In this document: positions 10,221 to 20,279 of the stretch, piece after piece | How the letters are laid out: every line of letters starts with the position of its first letter | Position numbering within the stretch: position 1 is the stretch's first letter | DNA from: Azospirillum brasilense | GTDB taxonomy: Bacteria; Pseudomonadota; Alphaproteobacteria; Azospirillales; Azospirillaceae | NCBI RefSeq assembly: GCF_008365405.1 | Contig: NZ_QOKV01000002.1 | Span: forward strand, 186,001-250,000 | Reading direction: 5' to 3' | Length of the DNA stretch: 64,000 nucleotides | Notes under the pieces: model-generated | The model's database searches: none | Told to the model about the DNA's origin: nothing | Seen by the model: the letters and a program-made list of their open reading frames with translations, nothing else | Position numbers and translations under genes: made by a program

Positions 10221-10982
10221 ATGCAGATCAACGGTCAGGCCGCCATCGTCACCGGTGGCGCCTCCGGCATGGGGGCGGAAACCGCGCGCCATCTGGCGAA
10301 GCTGGGCGCCAAGGTCACCGTGCTCGACATGAACGAGGCGGCGGTCAAGCAGGTGGCCGAGGAGATCGGCGGCCTGGGCCTGCTCTGCGACGTGTCGAGC
10401 GCGGAGTCGGCGGAGAAGGCCGTGGCCGCGGCCCGCGCGGCCCATGGCCCGGCCCGCATCGCGGTGAACTGCGCGGGCGTCGCTCCGGCGAAGCGGATCG
10501 TCGGGCGCGATGGTCCGATGGCGCTGGACGACTTCCGCAAGGTGATCGAGGTCAACCTGATCGGCACCTTCAACATGCTGCGCCTCGCCGCGGCGGACAT
10601 GGGCAAGCTCGACCCGCTGGACTCGGGGGAGCGGGGGGTGATCGTCAACACCGCCTCGGTCGCCGCCTATGAGGGGCAGATCGGGCAGGCCGCCTACGCC
10701 TCGTCGAAGGGCGGCATCGTCGCCCTGACCATCTGCGCCGCCCGCGATCTGGCGCGCAGCGGCGTGCGCGTGATGACCATCGCGCCGGGCCTGATCGGCA
10801 CGCCGATGCTGCTGAACATGCCGCAAGAGGTCCAGGACAGCCTCGCCGCGACGGTGCCTTTCCCGAAGCGCTTCGGCCAGCCCTCCGAATACGCCCGCCT
10901 CGTCCAGCACATCCTGGAAAACGAAATGTTGAACGGCGAGGTGATCCGGCTGGACGGCGCCATCCGCATGGCGCCGCAGTAA
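10221..10982 (+). CDS. Short-chain dehydrogenase, HSD10-like 3-hydroxyacyl-CoA dehydrogenase
   Basis: NAD-dependent SDR of 253 aa. The cofactor motif is TGGASGMGAETARHL, with VLDMNE placing an Asp that prefers NAD(H). The NCAGVAPA motif, the catalytic Ser in NTASVAAYEG and the YASSK motif are all present. The overall pattern and the ending (NGEVIRLDGAIRMAPQ) closely resemble type 10 hydroxysteroid dehydrogenase, which oxidises 2-methyl-3-hydroxybutyryl-CoA in isoleucine degradation. With the thiolase at the left edge it would complete that branch. It follows ETF-QO by 40 nt with an AGGGAGAG ribosome site. Exact substrate is inferred. Confidence 0.9.
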   Translation: MQINGQAAIVTGGASGMGAETARHLAKLGAKVTVLDMNEAAVKQVAEEIGGLGLLCDVSSAESAEKAVAAARAAHGPARIAVNCAGVAPAKRIVGRDGPMALDDFRKVIEVNLIGTFNMLRLAAADMGKLDPLDSGERGVIVNTASVAAYEGQIGQAAYASSKGGIVALTICAARDLARSGVRVMTIAPGLIGTPMLLNMPQEVQDSLAATVPFPKRFGQPSEYARLVQHILENEMLNGEVIRLDGAIRMAPQ

Positions 10983-11008
10983 CGTACTATCGATAGGCTG
11001 GATCGGCC

Positions 11009-11404
11009 TCAATCGTCCCAGATCGGCAGGGTTCCGAGCTGCGCGTTCGACAGCGCCGTCGTCAGGCTGCGCCCGTCGTCGCGCAGTTGGTCCAGCCCGA
11101 CGATGACCTCCTTGTCGCCGATTCCCACGCCATGTTCCACGTCCACCACCACGGCGACCGGCTGGCCGGAGGCATCCATCAGCACCTCCTCCACTTCGCC
11201 GATCTTCTTGCCGTCCGGCCCCAGGACATCCATATCGTCCAGCTGCCCGACCGTCCGCTTGAGGGACGGCACCATGACGTTGTCGTCCTTCATCTCCCGA
11301 TAGGCGTTGGCCGGGTTGGCGATGGCGGCGCTCTGCTGGGCGAGCGAGGGTTCGGCCGCGACCATGACGAGTGTGACCGCCGTTGCGGAAAGGAGCTTTC
11401 TCAT
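11009..11404 (-). CDS. Exported PRC-barrel domain protein
   Basis: Small exported protein, 131 aa. The start chosen is the ATG at 11404, which begins a clear signal peptide (MRKLLSATAVTLVMVAA, cleavage near AEPSLA-QQ) and has an AGGAGAG site; a longer open frame upstream is less likely. Residues about 50-120 form a PRC-barrel: DVLGPDGKKIGEVEEVLMDA is the standard beta-hairpin start and AVVVDVEHGVGIGDKEVIV the core. PRC-barrels often bind partner proteins or RNA; the target here is unknown. It is divergent from the esterase gene, leaving about 98 bp for both promoters. Confidence 0.85.
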   Translation of the reverse strand: MRKLLSATAVTLVMVAAEPSLAQQSAAIANPANAYREMKDDNVMVPSLKRTVGQLDDMDVLGPDGKKIGEVEEVLMDASGQPVAVVVDVEHGVGIGDKEVIVGLDQLRDDGRSLTTALSNAQLGTLPIWDD

Positions 11405-11502
11405 CGCATTGCTCTCCTGCTGCTGACCGTGCAACAACATGGCGCCGCGAGCACGGTTCCAACCGATGCGCCGGTCCACACCGTCCGATTGCGCAGGAAC
11501 CG

Positions 11503-12432
11503 ATGCCGATGCTCCGATTCGCCACGACCGTGCTGCTGGTGGCTTTGGCCGGTTTCGGTATCCAGGCCGTGGGAGCCGAAACCGTGACGGCTGGGTCCAT
11601 GAAGGAGGCCCGCAAGATGGAACGGTTCGATTTGCACGCCGACCGGACAGGCCTGGATTACCGGATCTTCCTCATCCGCCCATCCGAACCGCCGCCACCG
11701 GGCGGCTATCCGGTCATCTACCTGCTGGACGGCAACGCGACCGTGCCGATGATGGAGAAGGTCATCGGCCCAAATCCGCCGACGCCGTACAGCTCCGCGG
11801 CGATCGTCGGAATCGGTTATCCATCCGACAAACCGTTCGACATCCTACGCCGCTACCGCGACCTGACCCCACCAACCCCGCCAGAGCTCATTCCGCCGTC
11901 GCGGGACGGCGCCTCCGTCATCGAAACCGGTGGTCGCGACGATTTCCTGGCCTTCGTCGAGACGCAGGTGATCCCGGCGGTCGAATCGCGCCTGCCCATC
12001 GACCGGCAACGCCGGACCCTGTTCGGCCACTCGCTGGGCGGGCTGTTCTCCCTCTACGTCCTCTACACCCGGGAGGATCTTTTTCAGACTTACGTCGCCG
12101 CCGACCCGGCGGTCTGGTGGGGCGGGCAGGCCATTCTGAGGGAGCAGGCGGTATTCCTCGACCGCAAGGCGCGCGAGGGGGTGGCAGCCGGCACGGCGCT
12201 GCTGATCGAGACATCCGGCAGGCTGGTGGAACGCCCGTTGCCTGCAGCCGACGCCGAGCGGTTGAAGCGGTTGCGCTCCGGCCAGACGGGGAGGGAGGTC
12301 GCGGCCACCCTGGCGACGATTCCGGGTTTGCGGCTGGCCTTCCATGATTTTGCGGAGGAAAGCCACGGCTCCATGCTGCCGCTGGCCGTGGCCGACGCCC
12401 TGCGCTTCGCCTTCGGGCGAAATCCAGATTAA
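11503..12432 (+). CDS. Exported alpha/beta-hydrolase, esterase D/IroE-like
   Basis: Serine hydrolase of 309 aa, likely periplasmic. The start taken is ATG 11503 (second ATG 11509), where AGGAAC lies just upstream and the next residues form a signal peptide (FATTVLLVALAGFGIQAVGA). The chain follows the putative esterase family: an oxyanion strand YPVIYLLDGNA, the nucleophile elbow FGHSLGGLFSLY, the YVAADPAVWW block and a C-terminal histidine in EESHGSM. Related proteins hydrolyse siderophore esters or acyl esters. No iron gene is nearby, so a siderophore role is not supported. The frame also opens further upstream, without a ribosome site. Confidence 0.85.
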   Translation: MPMLRFATTVLLVALAGFGIQAVGAETVTAGSMKEARKMERFDLHADRTGLDYRIFLIRPSEPPPPGGYPVIYLLDGNATVPMMEKVIGPNPPTPYSSAAIVGIGYPSDKPFDILRRYRDLTPPTPPELIPPSRDGASVIETGGRDDFLAFVETQVIPAVESRLPIDRQRRTLFGHSLGGLFSLYVLYTREDLFQTYVAADPAVWWGGQAILREQAVFLDRKAREGVAAGTALLIETSGRLVERPLPAADAERLKRLRSGQTGREVAATLATIPGLRLAFHDFAEESHGSMLPLAVADALRFAFGRNPD

Positions 12433-12547
12433 CCGGTTGCAGACGCGACCGTCGGAAACGCGGGAAATCCTTTCGGAATCGCCATCGCTCCCCACATGTG
12501 AACGGACGTCCGCAGGGAGCGGGCGGCCAGTTTGGGGAGCGGATTTC

Positions 12548-13210
12548 TTGACCGTACAGTCGATCTTCATGCCCGAGGCCATCTACCGGTACATGCTCGA
12601 CGTCTCTTTGCGCGAGACGGCCATCCAGGCGAAGCTGCGCGCTGAAACGGCCACGCTGACCGAGGCCCACTATCAGATCGCCCCGGAAGAAGGCCAGCTT
12701 CTGGCTTTCCTCGTCGAAATGATCGGCGCGCGCCGGACCTTGGATATCGGCACATTCACCGGATACAGCGCGCTGACGGTGGCGCAAGCCTTACCCGAGG
12801 ATGGCCGCGTCGTCAGCTTGGACATCAACGAACAATGGACGTCCCAGGCCCGCGCGATCTGGTGCGAGGCTGGAGTCGCAGGCAAGATCGACCTGCGCAT
12901 CGGACCCGCGCTCGACAGCCTGGACAAACTCATCGCAGAGGGCGGGAACGAGTCGTTCGATTTCGCCTTCATCGACGCCGACAAGGAAAACTACAGCGCC
13001 TATTACGAGCGATGCCTGCGCCTCCTGAGGCGCAACGGGCTGATCGTGGTGGACAACACTTTGTGGCGTGGGCGAGTCGCCGACCCCGGCGATCGCAAGC
13101 ACAAGACCGAGGCCATCCGTGCCTTTAACAAGGCCCGTCTGGAGGATGAGAGGGTGGCCCTGTGCATGCTGCCCGTGGGCGACGGCGTGACCCTGCTGCG
13201 GCGGCGCTGA
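12548..13210 (+). CDS. O-methyltransferase, caffeoyl-CoA O-methyltransferase family
   Basis: SAM-dependent, cation-dependent methyltransferase of 220 aa. The N-terminal helix YRYMLDVSLRE is typical. The SAM site is TLDIGTFTGYSALTVAQAL, followed by VVSLDINEQW (acidic residue contacting SAM). The metal/catalytic motif FDFAFIDADKENYSAYYE and the VDNTLWRGRVADP loop complete the family signature. Start: TTG 12548 has GGGGAG about 8 nt upstream and gives the family length, while ATG 12569 would shorten it by 7 residues. The substrate is not known; bacterial members methylate small catechols or secondary metabolites. It lies just before a recombinase remnant. Confidence 0.88.
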   Translation: MTVQSIFMPEAIYRYMLDVSLRETAIQAKLRAETATLTEAHYQIAPEEGQLLAFLVEMIGARRTLDIGTFTGYSALTVAQALPEDGRVVSLDINEQWTSQARAIWCEAGVAGKIDLRIGPALDSLDKLIAEGGNESFDFAFIDADKENYSAYYERCLRLLRRNGLIVVDNTLWRGRVADPGDRKHKTEAIRAFNKARLEDERVALCMLPVGDGVTLLRRR

Positions 13211-13327
13211 CGGGGGATTCGCGCGGGTCGGCCCTCTGGGGCGGAAGGCAGAAGCAGGAAGCCGATGGCCGGAGTGGCCCGATCCGCCATCCCCACGCCC
13301 GAACACAACAATTCCATAAGGTGCATT

Positions 13328-14026
13328 ATGGAAAATATGAGCCGTTTCGTGGCATCGACTGCGACCAAGCATGGACCACCGCGTTGGGCGTTCGTCAGCG
13401 GCGTCGTATCCCACTTGGCTCCGTCTGCCGAACGCCAACTGGGAGATGTTCAGGCAAGGCTGCTTCGTATGGAGAGGCTCTATGGCCAGATTTCTCACAG
13501 CAAACCGCGACCTCCATCGCCGATTAGGGCGCTGCCCGCGGTCGTCCTCGAGGACCTCTATCGGCTGTTCAACCCTGCCTCTCCAGATAACCCTTTCCGG
13601 ACGCCCGCCTTGCGGTGGCGAAATTTCCTGATTTTCCTCCTGCTCCTTCATCTCGGGCTGCGGCGGAGTGAGGCCGCGCTCCTTCCTGCCGACGCGGTCA
13701 AAGACGACTTTGATTCTACGACAGGGGAAGTCCGATGCTGGCTGAACGTCGACGAGACATCATACGAGGAGGATGAGGATTCCCGGTACGACGCTCCCGG
13801 CCTCAAGACAGCCCACTCCCGGCGCCAGATCCCGGTGTCGGCCGAGGTGGTCAAGGTGTACGACACCGTGGTGCAGGAACTGTGGGTGTTCTTTGGCTGG
13901 ACGGAAGCATCCGTCATGCCACGCCACTATGCCCGCGCCTAATTTGAGACGAGCCTTTCGGAGGTCTGGAACGATGGTTATGACACGTTCGTAGCAGCAC
14001 TGCGCTCCCTGGAGGGATCCACCTAA
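13328..14026 (+). pseudogene. Tyrosine recombinase/integrase remnant (internal deletion plus nonsense codon)
   Basis: The frame from ATG 13328 (AAGGTG site) encodes the N-terminal part and the first half of a tyrosine recombinase catalytic domain: RTPALRWRNFLIFLLLLHLG followed by LRRSEAALLPADAV (first catalytic Arg), then GLKTAHSRRQIPVSAE. It jumps directly to a C-terminal segment, VFFGWTEASVMPRHYARA. The stretch that should hold the H-x-x-R box is absent, so roughly 90 residues are missing. After the tyrosine region a TAA (13940-13942) interrupts the frame, which then continues in frame with FETSLSEVWNDGYDTFVAAL to a second TAA at 14024. The gene cannot make an active recombinase. Base composition is less GC-rich than the flanks. 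Confidence 0.75.
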
Positions 14027-14334
14027 TGCCTCCCCTTCCCGCTTCAATATCGAGCACGGTCAATGCAGCTTTGATGAACCTGCCGCCACTGCCGACCGCG
14101 GTGCGGTACTGGGACGACTACCTGGACACACATCATACGATCCGTGATTTGGCCAAAGCGGATGTTTGGCCCTTGAACAATGATGGGAAAGCCGATTCAC
14201 TTCGGTTTGATCGCATACCTGTAGAATATCGACTTTTGGCAAAGCATCTCGTTGTAGAGATTTTGCCGCGCTTTGACTGCAGAACGGCGATCAGAGTTTA
14301 CAGCGCTCTGACTGCGCTAGCTAGGGCCTGTTAG
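14026..14334 (+). pseudogene. 5' fragment of a recombinase-linked gene, cut by an IS end
   Basis: Starts with an ATG that overlaps the final TAA of the recombinase remnant (TAATG), so the two were once translationally coupled. The 102-residue product contains RYWDDYLDTHHTIRDLAKAD and LAKHLVVEILPRFDCRTAI, and does not match a family I can name with certainty. Position suggests a second protein of an integrase gene set. The natural frame runs into an IS end at 14321 and stops at TAG 14332-14334 inside the IS sequence, so the C-terminal part is lost. It is unlikely to be functional. Confidence 0.6.
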
Positions 14335-14342
14335 CGCTTGAT
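14321..14342 (+). mobile_element. 22-bp IS5-family end, remnant
   Basis: CTAGGGCCTGTTAGCGCTTG followed by AT matches the end of the IS5-family fragment at 29454-29476 in the same orientation, except for one missing G. CTAG at the border fits the YTAR target preference of many IS5 elements. No transposase sequence follows to the right, so only the tip of the element survives. Confidence 0.65.
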
Positions 14343-14387
14343 GTCTGTACCCGTCTGTTCGGGTAGCATTGGGTTTGCCGCGGTCCG

Positions 14388-15676
14388 CTACAGACCGAGG
14401 CGGTCCATGATCCGTCCATGCTGCACAGCGGTCCAGACGCCGAGAGGCCAGAAGGTGTGGAAGGGGATGACCTTCGGTTCCACAATCGGCAGGTCCGGCG
14501 TGAAGGCGGTTCCGGCGATGAGGCGGCGCGCCAGCTGTTCGGCGATGGCCGTTCCCAGCGCGACCCCCCGCCCGTTGCAGCCCAGGTAGGCGAGCGCGTC
14601 CGGCGCCGGTTCATGGATGTGGGGCCAATGGTCCTTCGTCATGGCAAGCCGGCTGTTCCAGCCGTGGGTCCAACGCAGCCCGGAGAGCTGCGGCCAGAGT
14701 GTGGCGGCGTAGTCCGTCAGATAGGCGAGCGGTTCGGGCGTGCCGATCGGCCGCATCGGGCCGCGGCCGCCCATCAGGAGCCGGCCGTGGGCGTCGATCC
14801 GGTAATAGACGGTGATGCGGCCGCTTTCGTACACCGCCGGGCGGCGGGACAAGAGTCCGCGCAGGCGATCCGTGCCGAGCGGCTCGCTCGCCGCGATGGC
14901 GCTGAACACCGGGACCACCGTCCGCCGCAGATCCGGCCAGAGATCGTCGGTGAAGCCGTTGGTGGCAATCAGGATCTTGTCGGCGTCGATGGTGCCGGTC
15001 GGCGTCTCGACCGACCAGCCGCCGCCGCTGCGGCGCTTCAGCGCCCGCGCCGTCGTGCGACCGTGGACGGTGGCGCCGGCGGCGATGGCGGCCTTGGCGA
15101 GACCACGCACATAGGCGAGCGGGTTCACATGGCCGCCGCGAGGATCGAACAGCGCACCGTGATAGGCGGGCGTTCCGGTCGCCTCGGCCGTCCGGTCGCG
15201 GTCGAGCAAGGACACCGGCATGCCGTGCGCGGCGCACTGGCGCGCGGTTTCCGCGACACCGCCGAGGGCGGCGGCGCTGCGGGCGGCGCGCAGGGTGCCC
15301 CCGCGTTGCGCCTCGCAGGCGATGCCGAGCCGCTCGATCAGGGCGAAGGTCCGGTTGGTCGTGTCGTAGGCGAAGTCGACCATCCGGCGCCCGAACTCGG
15401 GACCCCAGACCCGTTCGACGACCTCCGGATCGAACTTCAACCCCGGATTGAGCTGGCCGCCGTTGTTCCCCGACGCCCCCCAGCCCGGCTCGCCCTGCTC
15501 GATCACCACCGCGTCGACGCCGGCTTCGGCGAGGTGCAGCGCCGCGGTCAGCCCGACGATGCCGCCGCCGATGATCACGACCGACGTTCGCCGCGCCCCG
15601 TCGAGCGGCGGGGTCGGCGGCCCCGGCGGAGCGTCGACCGCGTAGACGTTGGGCGGCAGCGCCAGGGGGGCGGTTA

Positions 15677-15680
<4 letters not shown>
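14388..15680 (-). CDS. FAD-dependent amine/D-amino-acid oxidase family (PuuB/DadA-like)
   Basis: Flavin oxidoreductase of 430 aa of the DAO fold. The FAD-binding motif VVIIGGGIVGLTAALHLAEAG begins near residue 33, followed by the acidic ribose contact VIEQG. GASGNNGGQLNPGLKFDPE is the block seen in gamma-glutamylputrescine oxidase-like enzymes. The C-terminal FAD contact is LGCNGRGVALGTAIAEQLA. The 30-residue proline-rich start is usual for this subgroup. It is the last gene of the minus-strand operon, and its start overlaps the stop of the preceding oxidase gene by 4 nt. With a Pot-type transporter upstream, oxidation of an imported polyamine or amino compound is inferred. Confidence 0.87.
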
Positions 15681-17116
<1,436 letters not shown>

Positions 17117-17171
17117 GGCATTCGCACCGGTGGCGGCAACGGTTGGAGGAAAGGGCGGACTGGTGAAACGG

Positions 17172-18239
17172 TCAGGTCAGCATCCACTCGGCGTAGCGCT
17201 TCTGGACCGCCGTGTAGTTCTCGCTCCACCACTGGGAGTCGACGATCACGTTCTTGCCGTTGGTCAGATCGGGCAGATACTGGGCGGTCGGGGACGCCTT
17301 CACCTCGTCCATCGCGGCGACGCTGTTCGGCAGGTAGTAGCCGCGCGTCGCCCAGGCGACCTGGCGGTCCGGACGCAGGCAGAAGCCGATGAAGCGCATC
17401 GCCGCCTCCTTGTTCTTCGTGCCCTTGGGGACGGCGAAGTAGTCGAGCGAGTTCACCGTCTGCTCGAAGGAGAAGTCCAGGGAGGCGCCGGCCTTCTGGG
17501 CCGACTTCACGCGGTTGAAGTAGCTGTAGGAGAAGTCGCCCTCGCCCTGGACGATGGCGTTCACCTGATCCGGGGTGGTGGCCGCCCATTTCGTGACGTG
17601 CGGCTTGATGCGGTCGAGCGCGCGGAACGCCCGCTCGACGTCGAGCGGGTAGAGGTCCTTGGGCGCGACGCCGTCGGCGATGAGGGCGACCTCCAGCGTC
17701 TCCGAGGCGAGCGCGCGCATGACGCGGCGGCCAGGGAATCGCTTGATGTCGTAGAAGCCGGCGAAGTCGACCGGGTGCTTGCCGTCGGGCGACCGCTTGG
17801 TGTCCCAGACCAGACCGCCGCTGTAGAGGTAGAGCGGCATGTAATCCTCGGCCGCGGTCTGGACCAGTGGGCCGGGCTTGATGATCGACAGGTCGAGCGG
17901 CTCCCACAGCTTGTCGCGCGCGCCGGAGGTGGCGAAGGCGGCCGGCGCGTCGATGACGTCCCACTGCACGGCCTTGCTCTGCACCTGGGCCTTCACCTTG
18001 GCCATGTCGCCGTTGTCGACCAGCGTCACCGGGATCCCGGTCTCCGCGGTGAAGGGGTCGGCGAAAACCTCCCGCACCATCTTGTTGTAGTCGCCGCCCC
18101 AGGAGGTGACGGTGAGCGTCGCGTCGGCGGCGTGGGCGCGGCGGGAGAAGACCGCCGGCGCCGCGACCAAGCCGACGAGGCCGGCAGCACCGCCCTTCAG
18201 CACCCCGCGCCGCGATGTCAAGAGCGTCGACTTGGTCAT
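17172..18239 (-). CDS. ABC transporter periplasmic binding protein, spermidine/putrescine type (PotD-like)
   Basis: Binding protein of 355 aa. The start at 18239 begins MTKSTLLTSRRGVLKGGAAG, a twin-arginine signal (SRRGVLK), cleaved near RRAHA-AD, and it has an AAGGGGGG ribosome site. The mature part starts LTVTSWGGDYNKMVREVFAD, the usual beginning of PotD-like proteins, and continues with ADVP-type hinge segments and a final SQWWSENYTAVQKRYAEWM. It would deliver a polyamine or related cation to the permease genes upstream in the operon. A longer frame upstream has no such signal. Ligand unknown. Confidence 0.9.
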   Translation of the reverse strand: MTKSTLLTSRRGVLKGGAAGLVGLVAAPAVFSRRAHAADATLTVTSWGGDYNKMVREVFADPFTAETGIPVTLVDNGDMAKVKAQVQSKAVQWDVIDAPAAFATSGARDKLWEPLDLSIIKPGPLVQTAAEDYMPLYLYSGGLVWDTKRSPDGKHPVDFAGFYDIKRFPGRRVMRALASETLEVALIADGVAPKDLYPLDVERAFRALDRIKPHVTKWAATTPDQVNAIVQGEGDFSYSYFNRVKSAQKAGASLDFSFEQTVNSLDYFAVPKGTKNKEAAMRFIGFCLRPDRQVAWATRGYYLPNSVAAMDEVKASPTAQYLPDLTNGKNVIVDSQWWSENYTAVQKRYAEWMLT

Positions 18240-18309
18240 AGGCACACCCCCCTTGTTGCAAACCCTGTTGCAGAGCCCCGTTGGCGGGGACGAACGCCGT
18301 TGGGCCGCC

Positions 18310-19473
18310 TCAGCGGGCCGGCGGCGATGGAAGCAGGCGGCCGTGCTCGGCGTTCCAGCGCGCGCGGACCACGCCGTCGCGGTGGGCGCCGGCCCGGCCC
18401 GGCTGATTGAGTTCCTGGACGATGACCGTGCTCCCGTCGGTGCAGCGCACGAAGTGCCGCACCACACCGCCGAGCAGGATGGAATCCTCGATCCGGCCGG
18501 CCACGCTTGTCGGGTCGGCCCGGTCGGACAGCTCCATGTTTTCCGGGCGCACCAGCAGGACCGCCGATTCGCCGGTGCAGACCGGGCGATCCGGCGCCGG
18601 GACCGGGAAGCGGCCGAGCGCCGTGCGCAGCATGACGGTGCCGTTCTCGGCCGCCTCGACTTCGCCGGGGATCAGGTTGGAGCTGCCGATGAACTCGGCG
18701 CTGAAGACCGTCTTCGGCTTGAAGTACAGCGCGTCGGGCGGGCCTTCCTGCTCGATGCGGCCGCCGTTCATCAGGACGATGCGGTCCGACATGGTCAGGG
18801 CCTCGTCCTGGTCGTGCGTCACGTAGAGCATGGTGATGCCGAGTTCGGCGTGCAGCCGCTTGATCTCCAACTGCATCTGCTCCCGCAGCTTCTTGTCGAG
18901 CGCGCCCAGCGGCTCGTCCATCAGGATCAGCGCAGGGTTGTAGACGATGCAGCGGGCGAGCGAGACGCGCTGCTGCTGCCCGCCGGACAGCTCGCGCGGC
19001 CGGCGGTCGGCGACGTGACCGAGCTGGATCAGGTCGAGCACGTCGGCGACCTTGCGCTTGATCTCGCTTTTCGGCAGGCCGCGCACCTGGAGCGGAAAGG
19101 CGATGTTCTCGAACACCGTCATGTGCGGCATCAGCGCGTAGTTCTGGAACACCATGCCCAAGCCGCGCCGGTTGGTCGGCAGGCCGGTCGCGTCGCGGCC
19201 GTCGATGACGATCTGGCCCGAGCTGGGCACGATCATGCCGGCGATCAGGTTCAGCAGCGTCGTCTTGCCGGACCCGCTGGGTCCCAGCAGGGTCACGAAC
19301 TCTCCCTTGGCGATCGACAGGTCGATGCGCTGCAGGGCCTCGAACCGGCCATAGCGCTTGGTGATGGCGCGCAGTTCCACCATCGCGGCGGCCGGCGCGA
19401 CCGCAGCGGATGCGGCGACGGAAGCAGCAGCGGGCACGGGCGCGGGGACCGCGGACGCGGGTAGGGAAATCAT
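18310..19473 (-). CDS. ABC transporter ATPase, spermidine/putrescine type (PotA-like)
   Basis: ATPase of 387 aa energising import. Walker A is LGPSGSGKTTLLNLIAG, the Q-loop lies in MVFQNYALMPHMTVFENI, the signature is LSGGQQQRVSLARC, Walker B is ALILMDEPLGALD and the switch histidine is in YVTHDQDEALTMSDRI. A TOBE-like regulatory domain follows residue 270. The start at 19473 overlaps the permease stop (ATGA). The first 30 residues are an alanine-proline-valine low-complexity stretch that precedes the normal beginning MVELRAITKRYG; translation could also begin at that inner Met. It is followed by a small GC-rich hairpin before the binding protein gene. Confidence 0.93.
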   Translation of the reverse strand: MISLPASAVPAPVPAAASVAASAAVAPAAAMVELRAITKRYGRFEALQRIDLSIAKGEFVTLLGPSGSGKTTLLNLIAGMIVPSSGQIVIDGRDATGLPTNRRGLGMVFQNYALMPHMTVFENIAFPLQVRGLPKSEIKRKVADVLDLIQLGHVADRRPRELSGGQQQRVSLARCIVYNPALILMDEPLGALDKKLREQMQLEIKRLHAELGITMLYVTHDQDEALTMSDRIVLMNGGRIEQEGPPDALYFKPKTVFSAEFIGSSNLIPGEVEAAENGTVMLRTALGRFPVPAPDRPVCTGESAVLLVRPENMELSDRADPTSVAGRIEDSILLGGVVRHFVRCTDGSTVIVQELNQPGRAGAHRDGVVRARWNAEHGRLLPSPPAR

Positions 19474-20279
19474 GATTGCGCCTCCGTCTTGCGCTGCAAG
19501 GCGATGATGCCGAGGGCGATGACCAACGACAGCACGGTGAGGAGAGTCGACACGGCGGCCAGCACCGGCGTCAGCTCCCAGCGGATGGAGCTGTACATCT
19601 TGACCGGCAGCGTCATGCTGTCGGTGCCGGTGAGGAAGTAGGCGACGACCACCTCGTCGAGCGACATGAGAAAGGCGAACAGCGCGCCCACAGCGATGGA
19701 GGGGCCGAGCTGAGGCAGCACCACGCGGAAGAAGATCGTCCGCCGCGACGCCCCCATGACCGAGGCCACCGTCTCCAGCGCCACGTCCGAATGCTGCAGC
19801 CCGGACATCACCGAGATCATGATGTAGGGCGTGGTCAGCATGACATGGGCGAGGACGACGCCGCCCGTGGTGTCGAGCAGCCCCCAGCCGGAGAACTGGA
19901 GATAGAGTCCGAGGCCGAGAACGATGACCGGCACCAGCATCGGCATCATGAAGAGGCCGCGCAGCAGGCCCCGGCCGGGCAGCGACGAGCGGGCCAGCGC
20001 GTAGGCGGCCGGCACCGCCAGCAGCAGGGCCAGCGCGGTGGTCGCCACCGCGACGAACAGGCTCTGCACCATCGATCCCCACCAGGCGGGGTCCGTGAAG
20101 AACTGCCGGTAGAGGGCGAGGGAGAACTCGCGCGGCGGGAATTCGATCTGGCCGGCGTTGCCGAAGGAGATCGGCACGACGATCAGGCTCGGGACCAGCA
20201 GGAAGACGTAGCAGACCCAGGCGGCGGCCGTGACGAGGCGCTGGGCGGCCGCGCTGGAACCGAACAGCGGGTTGTTCAT
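19470..20279 (-). CDS. ABC transporter permease, PotC-like
   Basis: Inner-membrane permease of 269 aa with about six hydrophobic segments, the first at AAAWVCYVFLLVPSLIVVPI. The ATPase-docking loop is seen around ASVMGASRRTIFFRVVLPQL, the EAA-type motif of PotC proteins. The domain SLDEVVVAYFLTGTDSMTLP is also usual for this family. Both its start and its stop overlap neighbours by 4 nt (ATGA), so the three transporter genes are tightly coupled. Confidence 0.93.
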   Translation of the reverse strand: MNNPLFGSSAAAQRLVTAAAWVCYVFLLVPSLIVVPISFGNAGQIEFPPREFSLALYRQFFTDPAWWGSMVQSLFVAVATTALALLLAVPAAYALARSSLPGRGLLRGLFMMPMLVPVIVLGLGLYLQFSGWGLLDTTGGVVLAHVMLTTPYIMISVMSGLQHSDVALETVASVMGASRRTIFFRVVLPQLGPSIAVGALFAFLMSLDEVVVAYFLTGTDSMTLPVKMYSSIRWELTPVLAAVSTLLTVLSLVIALGIIALQRKTEAQS

